A stretch of 64,000 bases of DNA from Cristatella mucedo (lineage: Eukaryota > Bryozoa > Phylactolaemata > Cristatellidae). Both the position numbers and the translations under genes were made by a program. Location: the NCBI GenBank assembly GCA_009760855.2, contig WPIO01000301.1, positions 1-64,000 of the forward strand, written 5' to 3'. This document shows positions 11,300 to 24,034 of the stretch, in pieces; position 1 is the first letter of the stretch; every line of letters begins with the position of its first letter. A model generated the notes under the pieces. That model had not been told where the DNA came from, did not search any database, and saw only the letters and a list, made by a program, of their open reading frames with translations.

Positions 11300-11460
11300 G
11301 CCACAATGGCAACCCAAGGAAGGTAGTTACTTCCCTCGGCCTCGGTCCTAGCCGATCTGGGACCGAGGTCGTGGGCCGAATCGTGGGGTGGGCGATCCTT
11401 AACCGCAGCAGCAAGACGTGGTAAAGCAGTGGCTCTTCTGTAACTATATATAGAAGGATG
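11300..11460 (+). mobile_element. tRNA-derived SINE A copy, right arm
   Basis: The tRNA-like head contains GACCGAGGTCGTGGGCCGAA (decayed B box), followed by the GGGTGGGCGATCCTTAACCG body shared by all SINE A copies. The mirror copy is at 6230-6500. Confidence 0.75.
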
Positions 11461-11611
11461 CAGAATATGTGATAAACCTTGCATTTTTTTCATTTGTCCC
11501 CGAGCTCTTGCTACCCCTAGAAGCACACTAAGTTTTGTCATTTGACTTAAGGGAGCTTTTACATTGCCATCCAATACGGCTTTCGCGTACAACCGCTATC
11601 GACGTTTGCCT

Positions 11612-13852
11612 CAATCGTGAAACCTCAAGACCCTGGACATCGATGCTGTCCGTGCAATAATATCTGCTTCACCTCTGCTGCTCAGTCTGATCTCCAATCT
11701 GTCATCCTTGGTACAGCACTACAACATGACACTAGCTGACATGCTCGACGAGTTTGCACTTCTCTGTACGCTCACTGTACATACTCACTCAGACGGCCAA
11801 CTGTTACAACAGACATTAAACTAGCAAGTTCTACTAAGCCCAAGCATAAAAAGCGTATACAAAATCAGCGCTGACCGTCCATTGACAGGTTAATGAAGAC
11901 AACTGTAGGTCCTACCAATCGATACTAGCCAAGCCAAGTCTAAGTTCTATAAAAAAGGGTTGAATTACACATGCAGAATCCGAAAATGCTTATGTTGACG
12001 ATCAACCATCTCCTCAATCGATCCCTGATTACTCCTTACCTGAGGATCCGTGTGATGATCGAGCCGATCGCTTCTCTCGATTCTTTGTGCAGAAGATAGA
12101 CAAGATCGCACAATGCATCCCTGCGATGACAAAATCCCCCTAGAATGCTGTCCCCTGATTCCTAGCTGCTCCTCAATGTCTACATTTAAGCAGGTTACTT
12201 ATGATCTCGTCCTAAAGTTCATATCCCAATCAATGACGACAACAATGCCTCCGGACCATATTCCCAATGCCCTGCTCCTATGCTGCATTAGGCTGCTGCT
12301 GCCTTGCATAACTAACATCATTAATATGTCGTTAGCCTCAGGTCATCCCCAGCACCTTTAACAAAAGCTGTAGCCAGGCCACTTCTCAAGAAAGTGACAC
12401 TGGACCAAGAGAAATTGAGCAACTACCGCCCAGTTTCCCTTATACCGTTCCAATATAAGACACTGGAACTGGTCATGGCACACCAGCTCAACACCTATAT
12501 GGAAGCCTCCAACCTTGCTAACAAGTTCAAGTCTTGCCTTATAGCTAATCAGTCCACAGAGTCACCATTCCTTAAGGTATGCAACGACCTGCTTAGGAAT
12601 GCAGACAAAGGTAGCGTCTCTGCTTGTTTTGCTCGATCTCTCGACCGCTTTTGATAATATCGATCACATTGTTCTTTTAGAGCACCTCTCATCTCGCCTG
12701 GGAATCACTGGCATTGATCCTCTTACTGATGTGATTGCCGAGCACAATCAATGCTTTTACTTCTATGCGGATTTCACCCAGTTGTACCTACGCTTTGATC
12801 CCTCCCAGCCTTCAACCACCTCGAATTCTCTCAACTCACTCGCTGCATGTATTGACGAAGTCAGCACATGGATGGAAGCAAATTTATAAAACTAAACGAT
12901 GATGCAACTAACTTACTAGTTATGGGCAAACCCAGAGTGATTCACAAATTGGACAGGCTGACGCTCAAAATTGGCTCTGCCAGCATATCTCCTGTTGAAT
13001 CAGCTCAAAATCCAGATATCATACTAAATAACCTCTTGTTACTCGACCACGTCAGCTCGTCAGCCAAATCTGCCTACTTACAGCTACATGACATTGCTAG
13101 AGTTCGAGCTTGTTTAGATGAGGATACCAAGTCTAAATGAGTCTATGAATTTGTGAAATCTTAACATCTGTAAGTCGTTGCTTACTAGCCTACCGGCATG
13201 TGCAATCAGTCGATTACAGCTCTTGCAAAACTCTGCAAAAAACTTGTCAGTGGATGAACGTTGCAGTTGCCACACCACACCACCTCACCCTGACCAGCAC
13301 TGGCTGCCAGTCAAGCAACGGATCGACCTTAAAGTTTTGTCGCTCAATTTTAGGTCACTTCATTCTTTTGCTCGAGCCTATCTTTCTGATTTACTCTCCC
13401 AACAGGCTAAACATGGTCCGACCTGCTATTCGGAATCCAACAGTACCAATACAGCATACAAACCTCATATCCTATGAAGACCGTGCATTCAGTTCGTACG
13501 CTCGCAAAGCCTGAAACTCCCTCCCGACTTGCGTTAGAAAATCCCAGGACATGACCAAATTTAAAAGGAACCTAAAACACACCTTATTAGGACAGCATTT
13601 AGTGGGTCCCTGTGATTCGTCCTTCTTGTTCTTATGTGTGCTGACACTATGCATGCTGCCACTAACCACACTTGCATGCTGACCCTGTGCATGTCACAAC
13701 TAACCACATTGTTCATGTTGCTTATCAAGCATGCTATTAGTCACCATTCAATCGCGTTTCCCTTCGCAGTAAATGTTAAAAGCCTAGAGATATATTGAGT
13801 TCTCTGAAGGCGCTTCATCAAGTGTGTTGTTATTAAAATTATTAGTATTAGG
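11612..13852 (+). mobile_element. LINE A copy, right arm (RT, with internal deletion)
   Basis: It begins in the linker after the endonuclease (CGTGAAACCTCAAGACCC) and runs through the RT: KLSNYRPVSLIPFQYKTLEL, LLVLLDLSTAFDNIDHIVLL, FYFYADFTQLYLRFDPSQP (YADD has become YADF), then LPVKQRIDLKVLSLNFRS. Residues between the GITGI and DVIAEHN regions are missing, including the GSVLGPVLFTVYT block, so about 1.28 kb relative to the left arm is absent. Multiple frameshifts make it a pseudogene. Confidence 0.85.
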
Positions 13853-14760
13853 CGATTTTCTTTTCAGGAATGTGCTGCCGACGGTTAAAGTTAGTGGCTC
13901 ACTTTTAAGTTGGCTCGATAATCCAGGCATTGATAACGTTTAATATATACCAGCTTCATGTAACTCTTAGTATGATACAAAATAAAGACCAGCAAATATT
14001 CGTAACATCTGGACTTTAGGTAGTGAAACGTATGCTCGAGGAGGTAAGTTAAACGGAATGCTCTTGAACTTTGCCATTGTATAAATTTAGAAGCCAATAT
14101 GCATTGATAGTGGATATGTTTATTATAATCACTTTTGCTTAAAGCAAGATAATTATATCACACCTATTGAATTGATCAGGATTTCAAAATGTGAGAACTC
14201 CTGCTGCAAATCTGAAACATCACAGTTACTGCCACCACTGCCAAACGTCACAGTTGATTATTCGCCGGCAGTTGTTATACTATGCAAATCCACTTTCGTA
14301 CTTTCTAACTATCAAAACGGTAAAATAATTTTTCAATAATTCCATGCCACACCCGACAAGGTTTCTGCATAGTTTCGAAACATAGACGCAGTCTTCAACG
14401 ATGTATACGAAAGGTTCTGTGGAAAGAGCAGACAACATGATTAAAAGTGAAGCGAAAAACTGCTAAGGTATTATAATTTTACACTGCAGATGCAATATTT
14501 CGGACACTTAATTAACTCAAGAAACCGGTGTATCTTGAGTGAAACAATATTTCATGCGTCTTAAATCTTTGTAAAATCTAGCGTCTGGTTTGTTATGGCA
14601 AGTAAATAAAACTTTAGTTTGTTTAGTTCGGTCTTTTACGTTCCATTAACTACCTACAGCAATACATGTAACCATCCAATAAAGAATTAAACCAACAAAT
14701 AACCTGAAGCTAAACTTTTACCCTGATGCTAGACCGCACTGAAGTTTGGCTGGCTGTGCA

Positions 14761-15890
14761 GCACGCTGGAGAAGTCTTTTTCAAATGCAGCCACGTAAGG
14801 GATGTCAATTGGTCGGAAAAGAGCTCCAATCATTAGCCAATAATACACGATCAGAAACAGATCAAAGTCAAATTTGCAACAGCCATACCGGTTAATTTAA
14901 TGAAACAATTAAATCTTGTAGTCTATTGCCAGTAAAGGAAACCTTTTTATATATCTGTATAAATGAGCACGAAACAGGTTTTTTTGGTGATGGAAGCTAA
15001 CAATTCGTAGTTATTTGTTTGCTAAACCTACCGAATTCCTTACTGCCCCCGGAAAAGTAGCTCTCGACCACATTTTCTCATCGTCGCTACCATCGTTTCC
15101 AACTGCCCAGTGAATTATGAAATGACTTCTGTTCACACCATCTGAATTTCGTGATGGTACTGTCACGTTGTTCATTTTCGCTTGGCTCTAACCAATTCGG
15201 CAGCTCCCCAATGCGTACGAGCTGATCATTAGCAAGTCGTAGCTTGATTAGTTGGATCGAACCTTTCTTTCGGTTCATAGGAGCCCTGTTCTTTGGATGC
15301 CTCATTGCCTCAGAGGATTCAGCCACACCACCGACCCTGTGAGGAAGTGATGCAGGAGCACCAATAGCTGTAGGCAGACCATGCGTGCTAGTGACTTTTA
15401 AAAACCTCCAACTTCATCGTAATTGCCACCTTCACCTTAAAAATTGGAATCGTCATTGCTACCCAGTCGGATACTCGCTTAGCGATTCCAGACATAGTGT
15501 GTAATTGTTTCAGATCAGTGGGTGGCAAAAAAGTTCTCGGAAATGGTTTCAATAACTTAAGCACAACCTTCAGTGTGTATTTAAAACATCGTTGCTAACA
15601 GCTTTATATCGTAATTGCAGCTAACTATAGCATGTATCCTTTCATTGAGCTGTTGTGCACAAAGTTCTACAGATGGCTACTTCATGATTCTGACGTTGAA
15701 GCTCGTGAATCAGCTCAATGTTGTTTTCACATTCGAAAAGTGATACGTTATAGAGCCTCGATAGACAAACGAACTAATTAATTGCTATTAAACTTTTAAA
15801 AATTCGATTAATCGGATTACCACCATCGGGTTAATGTGCTCTAGCTTACGAGTTTGCACATCTAATCGAATACATGGATGTGCGAATGCC
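14761..15890. other. Unique sequence right of the inverted repeat
   Basis: I see no LINE or SINE match here. A possible exon lies at 15087-15360 on the minus strand and is listed separately. The remainder shows nothing recognisable. Confidence 0.4.
15087..15360 (-). CDS. Possible single exon, unidentified
   Basis: A minus-strand open frame of roughly 110 codons (if read from the preceding stop) ends at a TAG near 15087. It contains IQLIKLRLANDQLVRIGELP and NWLEPSENEQRDSTITKFRW. Composition is mixed, not simple. A plausible 3' splice acceptor precedes it (pyrimidine-rich 'CATCACTTCCTCACAG' on the minus strand, near 15340). No convincing donor is seen before the stop. I do not recognise a family. 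It could equally be a chance frame. Confidence 0.2.
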
Positions 15891-15929
15891 CAAACGCAGC
15901 CACATGCACACCTGATCGTGCACAGAAAC

Positions 15930-16060
15930 AGACATGCACACAAACACACACACACACCCACACATACACCCATGCAGGCTCACATGCCTGGGCAAGAATA
16001 CAAACAGACACACTCACACGTGCACACACGCTCGCAAGCAGATACATACACAAGCATGCA
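15930..16060. repeat. CA-rich microsatellite
   Basis: Irregular (CA)n with CACACACCCA and ACACGTGCAC variants. Frames reading HTHTHT across it are repeat artefacts. Confidence 0.9.
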
Positions 16061-16337
16061 GGTACAGGCAGTCTCAGATGTAGGTGAAATTAATCTTACC
16101 GTAACTGAACGACAGCTGAGGACCTCACACGCTACTGGCTAAATTTCTAATGAAAAATTGTAAAGAATATCAGAGTCTCTACTCGAGGGATAGATGGCCG
16201 ATGGCTGGTCCGGCAGATGAGTAAATTTGAGCAGCCAGTGCTTTGTCTACATTGGCGATCTCTTTTTACGCAAGTTGTGGATCAATTAGCTAGGTTACAG
16301 CATACCGCCTATATCGGTCGAATGAGTAAATGGGTGA

Positions 16338-16618
16338 ACTTAAAAACACACCCATTTAGGACAGCATTTAGCGGGTCCCTGTGATTGATCCTTGATGTGC
16401 TTATGCATGCTGACACAGTGCATGCTGCCACTAACCACATTTGCATGCTGACCCTGTGCATGTCACCCCTAACCATATTATTCATTTCCTTTGTTTTTTC
16501 AAGCATGATTTTACTTACCATTCAATTGCAGTTCACTTTACAGCAAATGTAAAGCGCCTAGAGAGAGATTAAGTTCTCTGAGGGCGCTTTATCAAGTGCA
16601 ATATTATTGTTATTATGT
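16338..16618 (+). mobile_element. LINE A 3'-end fragment
   Basis: It runs from AAAAACACACCCATTTAGG through the 3' UTR to 'TCTCTGAGGGCGCTTTATCA' and a TTATTGTTATTA tail. The sequence is close to the copies at 48.3 and 59.1 kb, so this is a relatively young 5'-truncated insertion. Confidence 0.85.
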
Positions 16619-17215
16619 TATTAATGCAGCTGTGGACGTAATTGGCACAACATCACCACGTGGTAATCTCTGTAGCCACGAATAAAGGACGCTCGTAAAG
16701 GAGAAATTCGTTAGTATTTTGTTTCTAATTTTTGGTTTACATTAGTGATTACCATATTATTTCCCTTAATTTTAATTCATTCTGTCTCAGTAACTTTGAG
16801 TTTGTTATTGCTAAAGAGCTCGACTGCTTAGTGACAATCGTTGGGTACTCGATTTTCATTAATTTCGTGGTCTGTGTAAAGCCGGTGCAGCTGTTAAAAA
16901 CTGTCGTTTTCATACACATATCATGAAAAATACATGGTTCTGGACAAAGTTCGCTATAGTTTCTAGGTTTAAATAGATGCTCGCTATTATAGCATTTCGA
17001 TATTCATAACTCGATCATTTCAAAACTAAAACACCACAATCAATCGATCGGCTTTGAAAGCTTCATTGTCTAGCCACCAGCTGCCGAGAGCTCCGACCGC
17101 GAAGGGCCTTACCACTGCCAACCGGTAGCCCTTGTTCATGAAATACCAGGATATAGCTGCATATTAAGAAATAAGCAAATACATAAATATAAATAAATAC
17201 ATGTATATATATCGG

Positions 17216-17275
17216 TATGTATGTGTATGTGTGTGTGTATGTGTGTGCGTGTGTGTGTGTGTGTGTGTGTGCACA
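17216..17275. repeat. GT microsatellite
   Basis: (GT)n with TATG interruptions, in the third module copy where the arms have AAAT repeats. Confidence 0.9.
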
Positions 17276-17339
17276 CTTGTGGAGCTTTATTTTTTATCCT
17301 AATTTTTTTGGTATTCTTGGTTTGCTTGAGTGTACTTTA

Positions 17340-17930
17340 ACTTTATGGTAATTTAATTTTAGAAAGTTTACGGACATGCAAATGTGGATGTCAGAAATGT
17401 ACACAGCCGATGTGCTGAGAGAGTTCGTAGCATTGTGGGCAAGATATTGATGATAGCAATGGTGCAATCGACAGTCATACGCTTCAAAATTCTATACAAC
17501 TATCAGGAGTCTATCACTGGAATGGGACTTTGCAGTGCTGCTCCAATGACGTCCTGGTGAGAGGAGACGCTCCGAAGAAAGAATCAGTGATTATCAATGT
17601 GAAGAGCTACAGGAAAATATAGCCAAACCAGCAGAGAAATCTTTCTAACGTTTGCATTGCTGATAAGGTTGTCATATACCTGAAACAATCATGACTCTAG
17701 ATATTTATTTTACTTTAAAACTGGACTGGGGCTTACATGCTAGATTAAAAATAACTCGAAAGGGCTGTATACATTAATTTTTTGTTAAAAGCTAATGTGT
17801 TGTTGTTATTTTGTACTGGTTAAAAGGCGAAAGAGTTTTGAAATCGAGTGCATAGAGTTGAGAAAAGCAGAAGTCATGGCGGAATGTCTTGACGTTTAAC
17901 ACCAACTTAGTATTCATTTGACACTACATA
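17340..17930 (-). mobile_element. LINE C relic, third copy
   Basis: Parallels 9420-10150, for example TTTAATTTTAGAAAGTTTAC and ATGTGGATGTCAGAAATG against the right arm. It is more diverged than the two arms are from each other, with no open frame. Confidence 0.5.
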
Positions 17931-18394
17931 ACTGAGGCTGTTGGATAATTGACCCAACAAGTTTGCATACCGATTGGTTTCATTTAGTTTCTGCTGATAA
18001 TATAAAAATACTGGAGTGTTGTTATACTTAGTAATGTAAACTGCCAAAATGCAAATGGCCAAAAATCTTAAGCTTTCTCTAAGCTGTTTTCTCCTGCCCT
18101 CCCCACCCCCCCCTTCCCCCCCCGGCTCCCCTTGTGAGCCCCCCCAAGGTCATTTGGTTGGGCTCCTCACTGCAAGATCAAACAATATCTGAAATCTAAA
18201 CGCATTCTACAAGATGCCGTATCTGGGCCAATGGCTACCCTGACTGGACTCCAATTTACTTGGCAGGAGGCATCTGATGCTATTGGCTGGGATAGCAATA
18301 ATATATCATGACAATCAATCGGTAGCTGACCCATTTCCCAAAGAAAATTCAATTGCCTAAATATTCATCTCAGAGATCTCCAACGGTGCAGTAA

Positions 18395-18540
18395 GTAAAG
18401 TAGGTGCATTACGCGACCTCGGTCCTAGTAGATCTTGGAACCGAAGTTGTGGGTTCGAATCTTGGGATGAGCTATCCCTTATAGCAGTGGCAAGCAGTAA
18501 TGATAGCAGTTAAGGCTCTTATGGCACTATGCAAATGTTG
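18395..18540 (+). mobile_element. tRNA-derived SINE A copy, third module copy
   Basis: It contains GACCTCGGTCCTAGTAGATC and a good B box (GTGGGTTCGAATCTTGGG), then a pol III-type SINE body ending near TGGCACTATGCAAATG. Confidence 0.75.
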
Positions 18541-19337
18541 AAACATGTTGAATATGCCAGTTAATTCAATTTGATTCAATAATAATACTAATCAATTTCA
18601 ATATTGTTCATCAATTACCCGGTCGCATATAAGCTTTTCTGCTCAGTATCTCCAGTCAGGGGAGGGGCCGACGTGAAAGCGAGTTATTGCTCCCGTGGAC
18701 TGACGGACATACTGGTGCCAGTTTTCCAAGTCCTAAAGGCCTGAATATACAATAGGCCGCCTAACCTAAAGAGGCCAGCCCTGAAAACACATGGCATCAT
18801 CAACTGAGTCCCTGCACGGAGAGTGAGCTTCTGGCTTAGGACATCCACGGGTAACCGATAAGCTTATTAAAATCCACAGTTCTTCATAAAGCAAGGTAAT
18901 TGTATCACATTTATTGAATTGATAAGGATTTCAGGAATCTGAGGACTCCTGCTGCAAACGAGCAAGTCACTGTTCCGGTTACAGTTCCAAATGTCCGGCA
19001 GCTGTTGTAACATTCGAGTTCACTTACGGTAAGTCAAGTTTATTATAAATTCCACGTCATATCCGACAAGATTTCTCCATAGTTCCGAAACCTAGGCACA
19101 GTCCTAATCAACTTCATTGTTATCAATGTGTGTGATAAATCTTGCATAAGCTGGGTTCTCATCGACGGGTATAACAAAGTCTGTTAAAAGAGCAGCACCA
19201 CAATATTCAACTTGATACGAAAAAACTAAGGTATGGGAAGTTTTCAGTGCGAAATTCAAGATTTCGGACGAATAGATAACTCTAGGAATAACACTGTCAG
19301 AGCGCAACAATATTTCATACATTTAAAATGTCTTGGT

Positions 19338-19441
<104 letters not shown>

Positions 19442-19624
19442 TCTTGACAAAATCCTTAATTGTGAGCAATATTGTCTTATGACGAAAATCATTATTTAAA
19501 CAGATACGTGCGTCATAGCACCGTGCGTTTTCTAATGCAGCTAATTTTTTTATCAGATACATTGTTGATTTTTACTTCAGATTTTAACTTCTTCTCCCAC
19601 ACGTGAGGATGTAATTCAACTCGC

Positions 19625-19750
19625 GTGTATACCGACTAAGAGAACTCAATCTTTATTCAGGCGCTTCCCATATGCCTCGTGGCTCGAACCCACGGCCTCA
19701 GCCAGACCTTGTTCGGGGCGAGCACGTTAACCTCTGGACCAAACCAGTTC
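19625..19750 (-). mobile_element. SINE B copy (tRNA head, LINE A-like tail)
   Basis: Read on the minus strand: TGGTTTGGTCCAGAGGTTAA (A-box region), CGTGGGTTCGAGCCACGAGG (B-box region), then GAAGCGCCTGAATAAAGATT and GAGTTCTCTTAG, which is a version of the LINE A tail. The sister copy is at 34.44-34.59 kb. Confidence 0.8.
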
Positions 19751-21340
19751 GACATGTGTCGATATCTATTTCCAAACGATTGAAATATTTAAAATCCTCA
19801 ATGTAAACCTCCTCTTTGGATTGAGTTTCCCACAGGTAGGCCATTGGGTAAGCAGACTTTAAGTTTAAGGTCTGATCGTTAATCAACAACAGTTACACAA
19901 AGCAACAAGATACCGTCCAGTGCAAGCCAATGAAAATAATTTTGAGGTTCTTTGTAAAATTGATAAATGTCCTATAATTATCTCTGAGCTGTTAAAATGG
20001 GCAATAGCACAGCCACGGTCGCGATAAGTTGGCGAGGGGTTTTACTCATCTACTTCAGTTTAAGCTTCTGGTAAGGTCGAGCAAGGTTATGAATTACATT
20101 GTCATCGCACTTTTCCAAAAATGCATCCTTTAATGGGAAATATCAATACAATAATTATTAAATTTCCCGGCAATTTAATATTTGTTTAGGCTACTTTTAG
20201 AAAGGCAAATATGTTAGAACTGGGATCGGATATCCTGACAACCTCCACAGGAAAGACAAAATGGGTGGTCAACAACTTCTAATCCAGTTGTAAATCACAA
20301 GCAACAAATGTGAAAATACATTTACCGATCTTTTCATAATAAGCGAACTGTATACAGATTCCATTCCAGGGTCGGTCGGTGCATTGTAAAATCCATAACT
20401 TAGTTACTACTTTATATATTGGAGTAAAATTTGAATTGACAGTTTATATCTGCTTGTTTCAAACTGGGAAATAATAAAATGTTTATTTAGATGGAAAGAA
20501 TTTGCTGTATGCGATGAATGAGGCGTTTCTATTTCAAGTTTCAAGTAACAACTGTTTATGTTGGCAATATTTCGTGTGAAAGCTAGCTAGTTTATAGTCC
20601 AGTAAAAAAAGTCAAACAAGATATCTTTTACCCAAATTAATTTCAAAGACACACCTAAGTAATTATTAATTTTATTTTTCTGATTATTCTCCTTATAATG
20701 GTCATTCCGGGATACTCCAGGCTTTAGAAAATGACAAGATATAGCCCTAAAGTGACATGATTCAGTCTCGAATAATAAAATCGATGAAGAAAAATTTATC
20801 AATCTGACTTACCTATCGTTGGAAAAGATCCCAGGTGGAATTTCATCAATTTTGTAACTATTCAACTGGAGTTGGAATTGTTTTATTTAAAGTCGATGTT
20901 ATGATAATTTTTAATTCGGCTTGCAAAAAAAATTAAAGTATTCTATTTACTTTCGCTACAAGAGAGCATTGCTAGAGTTTGGATACAGCGGCACCGGAAA
21001 ACGATAAGAAAAAAGTTGAAAAATCTGTTGCACCTTCAAAAATTTAAATAGTAAAACAAGTTTGCAAACAACATCAAGTTGAAATGTGTAGGGAATATAC
21101 AATATACAGTTTAGTGAAAGATTCATAAAATGATGACGTTTAATTATTTTGCTTATGTTGGTCTGCTTGAGTGTTTTGGATTTCTAAGCAGAATTTAATT
21201 CTCCAGCTTAGAAATCTTCTTTGCTTGCTAGTAAGTAAGCTCTTCCAAAACTCCAGAGGCTTTTAGAATTCTATCTGTAAGCTGGTAACGTATGCTAACT
21301 TAGCCTTTACCTTTAGAGAAGAAAGGCATTTTTGATACTG
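19751..21340. other. Anonymous AT-rich sequence
   Basis: I see no gene, LINE or SINE. Short open frames (for example 20587-20802, minus) show no motif. Confidence 0.4.
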
Positions 21341-21349
21341 TATTTTGAG

Positions 21350-21500
21350 CCGTGATGGCACACCAGGTAAGGCGGTTGCTTTCACAACCTTGGAACCGAG
21401 GTCGTGGGTTCGACTCCTGAGGCGGGCGATTCTTTATCGCAACTGCAAGCGGTGGTGATAGCCGTAAAGGCTCTACTGTCGCTATACAAAAAGAGGCTGT
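21350..21500 (+). mobile_element. tRNA-derived SINE A copy (best preserved)
   Basis: The head GCCGTGATGGCACACCAGGT resembles a tRNA A box and GTGGGTTCGACTCCTGAGG a B box. The body GGCGGGCGATTCTTTATCGC leads to GGTGGTGATAGCC, ending near TCGCTATACAAAAAGAGG. A (TTTA)n tract follows at 21518-21540. It is a SINE and not a functional tRNA gene because no acceptor stem closes after the B box. Confidence 0.85.
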
Positions 21501-21744
21501 TTAATCAGCTAGGATTTATTTATTTATTTATTAATTTTCTCTTGCTTTCTGATTAAAATCTCTTACATGTAGTTGTAGTCTACCGGCCTAGTGTATGAAA
21601 TAGTTAAATTGGACAAAAACTACTCGGTAATATGCTAGAATCCCTCGTAGCCTTCACATTTTCAAACAACCTTGATTCATGAGTGCATTCGGTGTTGACA
21701 TTTGCTCTTGAGAATTAGCAAAAATTTTCTCAGTGGTTTAAATT

Positions 21745-22440
21745 GATCCCGTATTGATTTCTATAACTCGCTGCTTTCCAGTCTACCAGCCTGTGCAATT
21801 AGGTGCATAGAGCTGGCGGAAAACTCGTCATCTTCGCCTGCCTGTCGGGAGCGTCGAAGCTGTCACATCGCACTACGTCTCGCCGACCTTCACTGACTTA
21901 CCGTCAAGTGAAGCATTGACTTCACGGTTTTGTCGCTCACTTTTGACTCTTTTATTTTTTGCTCAAGCCTACCTTTCCAATCTACTATCCCATCAGGCTT
22001 AGCACCATACCACTCACTTTCGGAATACCGATTGTTACGTATACCTCGTATAAACCTCAAATCCTTTAGATAACATGCCTTTAGCATGTACGCTCCCAAA
22101 GCTTGGAGCTCAATCCCGACTTCTGTCCGGAAACCCCCTGACTTGACCACATTTAAAAAGGAATTAAAAACATAACCGTTTATGAGCGCATTTAGTGGGT
22201 CCCTGAGACTCGTCACTTATGTGCTTATGCGTGCTGAAAACTTGCATGCTGCCACTTACCACACTTACAGGCTGACATTGTGCATGTCGCCCCTAACCAT
22301 GTTGTTCTTGTTGTTTATTGAGCATGCTACTACTAACCGTTAAATCATGCTTCCTATGCAGCATATGTTAAGCGCCTAAAAAAGATTGACTTCTCTGAGA
22401 ATGCATTTTCAATCGTGTTATTATTATTATTATTATTGCA
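21745..22440 (+). mobile_element. LINE A copy, 3' part, decayed
   Basis: Starts near YNSLLSSLPACAIR in broken frames, passes the GSNPDF/PDLTTF region and the 3' UTR (GTGGGTCCCTGAGACTCGTC), and ends in TTATTATTATTATTATTATTG. The ORF visible on the opposite strand at 21890-22216 is a shadow. Confidence 0.75.
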
Positions 22441-22934
22441 ACAGACATAATGAACAGCTAACCGAGAGTTGCGTCCTATGAGATTAAATTCAGTTAGTTC
22501 CAACAGTGAAGTAGCAATATTGCACTGTTAAAGCAGTTAATTAACTCCTTAGAGGATACGAGTCGCACGCTTGACCCTTAACCACGCTCATGCAATAAGA
22601 AGCAAATAGATTTAGCGTTATAAGTAAGCATTACTGGAAAACACTAACTTCATGCATGCGTAGTTTTTGCGGAACCGATGCGCGGGCTATCGGTTTACTT
22701 AACGAATTACTCGAGTAATCTACGCCGAAAGAAAAAGCTTAGGCTTGCAATTTCTCGTCGATAATTGTTTTATTGGCGTAGTTTGAAATTTTTACTGGTA
22801 AAACTGCTATACAAAAAGGAATTTTGAAATTAACTTGCATGTAGCTCAGAGAGAAGCAAATCTGCATCTTTCTATACCAACGTGCTACCTTTCCGGAAGG
22901 TTTGAATGAAATATACAGCTTTGTTTGCTCACGC

Positions 22935-23640
22935 ATTAGTAGCGTCCCGTCTTGACTTCTGTAACTCACTGCTTGCTGGCGTACCAGTTTGTGAACTCAG
23001 GCACTTACAGCCTTTAAAATCTCTACAAATATACTTGTCTGTCTTGAGAGTCGCAGTTGTCACATTACACCACTTCTCTCGCTAACCTGCATGTACCAAA
23101 AGTCAAGCAACGCTTTGACATCAAAGTATTTTCGCTCATTTTTAGGTCCCTTCATTCTTTGGTTCCAGTCTACGTACCAGATCTTCAACCCCAACCAGGT
23201 TAAGCATCGTACCACCAGCATTTCGAAACCTAGCTTTTACCTATACTTCATACCAATCTCAAATATTTTGGAAAACGTGTCTTTAGTTCGCATTGGCCCA
23301 AATCCTGGTAATCACTCCCGACTTGCGACCAACACCACGTGACTTTACCACACTTAAAATGAATTATAAACGCACGAATTTATGACAGCAATTGGTGGGT
23401 CCCTGTAATTTGACCTTCGTGTTATGTGTTATGCATTCTGACATTATGTGGGCTTCCAATAATTTAGCTTGCATGATGACCATGTGCATGTCACCCATAA
23501 CAATGTTATTCTTGATTTTTTTCAAACGTGCCACTACTGATCGTCCGATCGTGTTTCTTTTGCAGCAAATGTAAAGCGCCTAGAAATAATTAAGTTGTCT
23601 GAGGAGAGCGTTTTATCAAGAGCGTTATTATTATTACTAA
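22935..23640 (+). mobile_element. LINE A copy, 3' part, decayed
   Basis: Begins at VASRLDFCNSLLAGVPVC, close to the LINE A motif VTSRLDFCNSLLTGLPAC. It continues through a degraded C-terminus and 3' UTR to TTATTATTATTACTAATAA. Many substitutions indicate an old insertion. Confidence 0.75.
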
Positions 23641-24034
23641 TAATACAAATATCTAGCAAAAAATGATAAACTATTTTATTTGGCGATTTACTTTTCCCAG
23701 AAGCTCAGAAAATGGAGAAGGGCAAAAGAAAAAGAATGGACATTGTGCAAATCTACGGATGACTGGTCTCAAGGATCGCGCCTAACGAGCAAATGATGCG
23801 GATTGAACACGAATGGAAAAGTGGTTTTAAACAAGCCAGTGACCCTTCGGCAAGATGGACTGTGGATCTCCTGTGAATGATGCAATAATTCGCAAGATGG
23901 ACTGTGGATTTTTCTAGGAATAATGATCAATAGTCCCGAAAGCAGATCATGGATGACTCACAGCTTGGGATGTGACATCCCATTACCGTCTTTGCATACT
24001 ACCAATACCTGTAGGACGGCCATGGGACGTGGTA

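Larger units (their letters stand above)
9030..14760 (+). repeat. Right arm of the ~13 kb imperfect inverted repeat
   Basis: This is the mirror image of 1555-8100: M1 (9035-9345), LINE C (about 9395-10470), a private LINE B insert (about 10473-11163), SINE A (11300-11460), LINE A (11612-13852) and the unique tail (13855-14760). The outermost matched sequence includes GAAGTTTGGCTGGCT near 14741-14755, mirrored near 1558-1572. Confidence 0.85.
17060..19335 (+). repeat. Third copy of the inverted-repeat module series (direct to the right arm)
   Basis: In the same order as the right arm it has partial M1 (17060-17165), a GT/AT microsatellite, LINE C relic (about 17340-17930), SINE A (about 18395-18540) and the unique tail (about 18870-19335; compare AATTGATAAGGATTTCAGGA with 14160-14190). 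It lacks the LINE B insert and LINE A. The offset to the right arm changes from about 7.8 kb to 7.1 kb to 4.8 kb, consistent with those missing elements. Confidence 0.75.

Noticed and set aside
15834-16142. 102-codon frame rich in His and Thr
   Set aside because: It is explained by the CA microsatellite. The opposite strand is equally open.
21350-21430. Functional tRNA gene
   Set aside because: A and B boxes are present, but no closing acceptor stem or clear anticodon stem was found and the same sequence recurs as a dispersed SINE.
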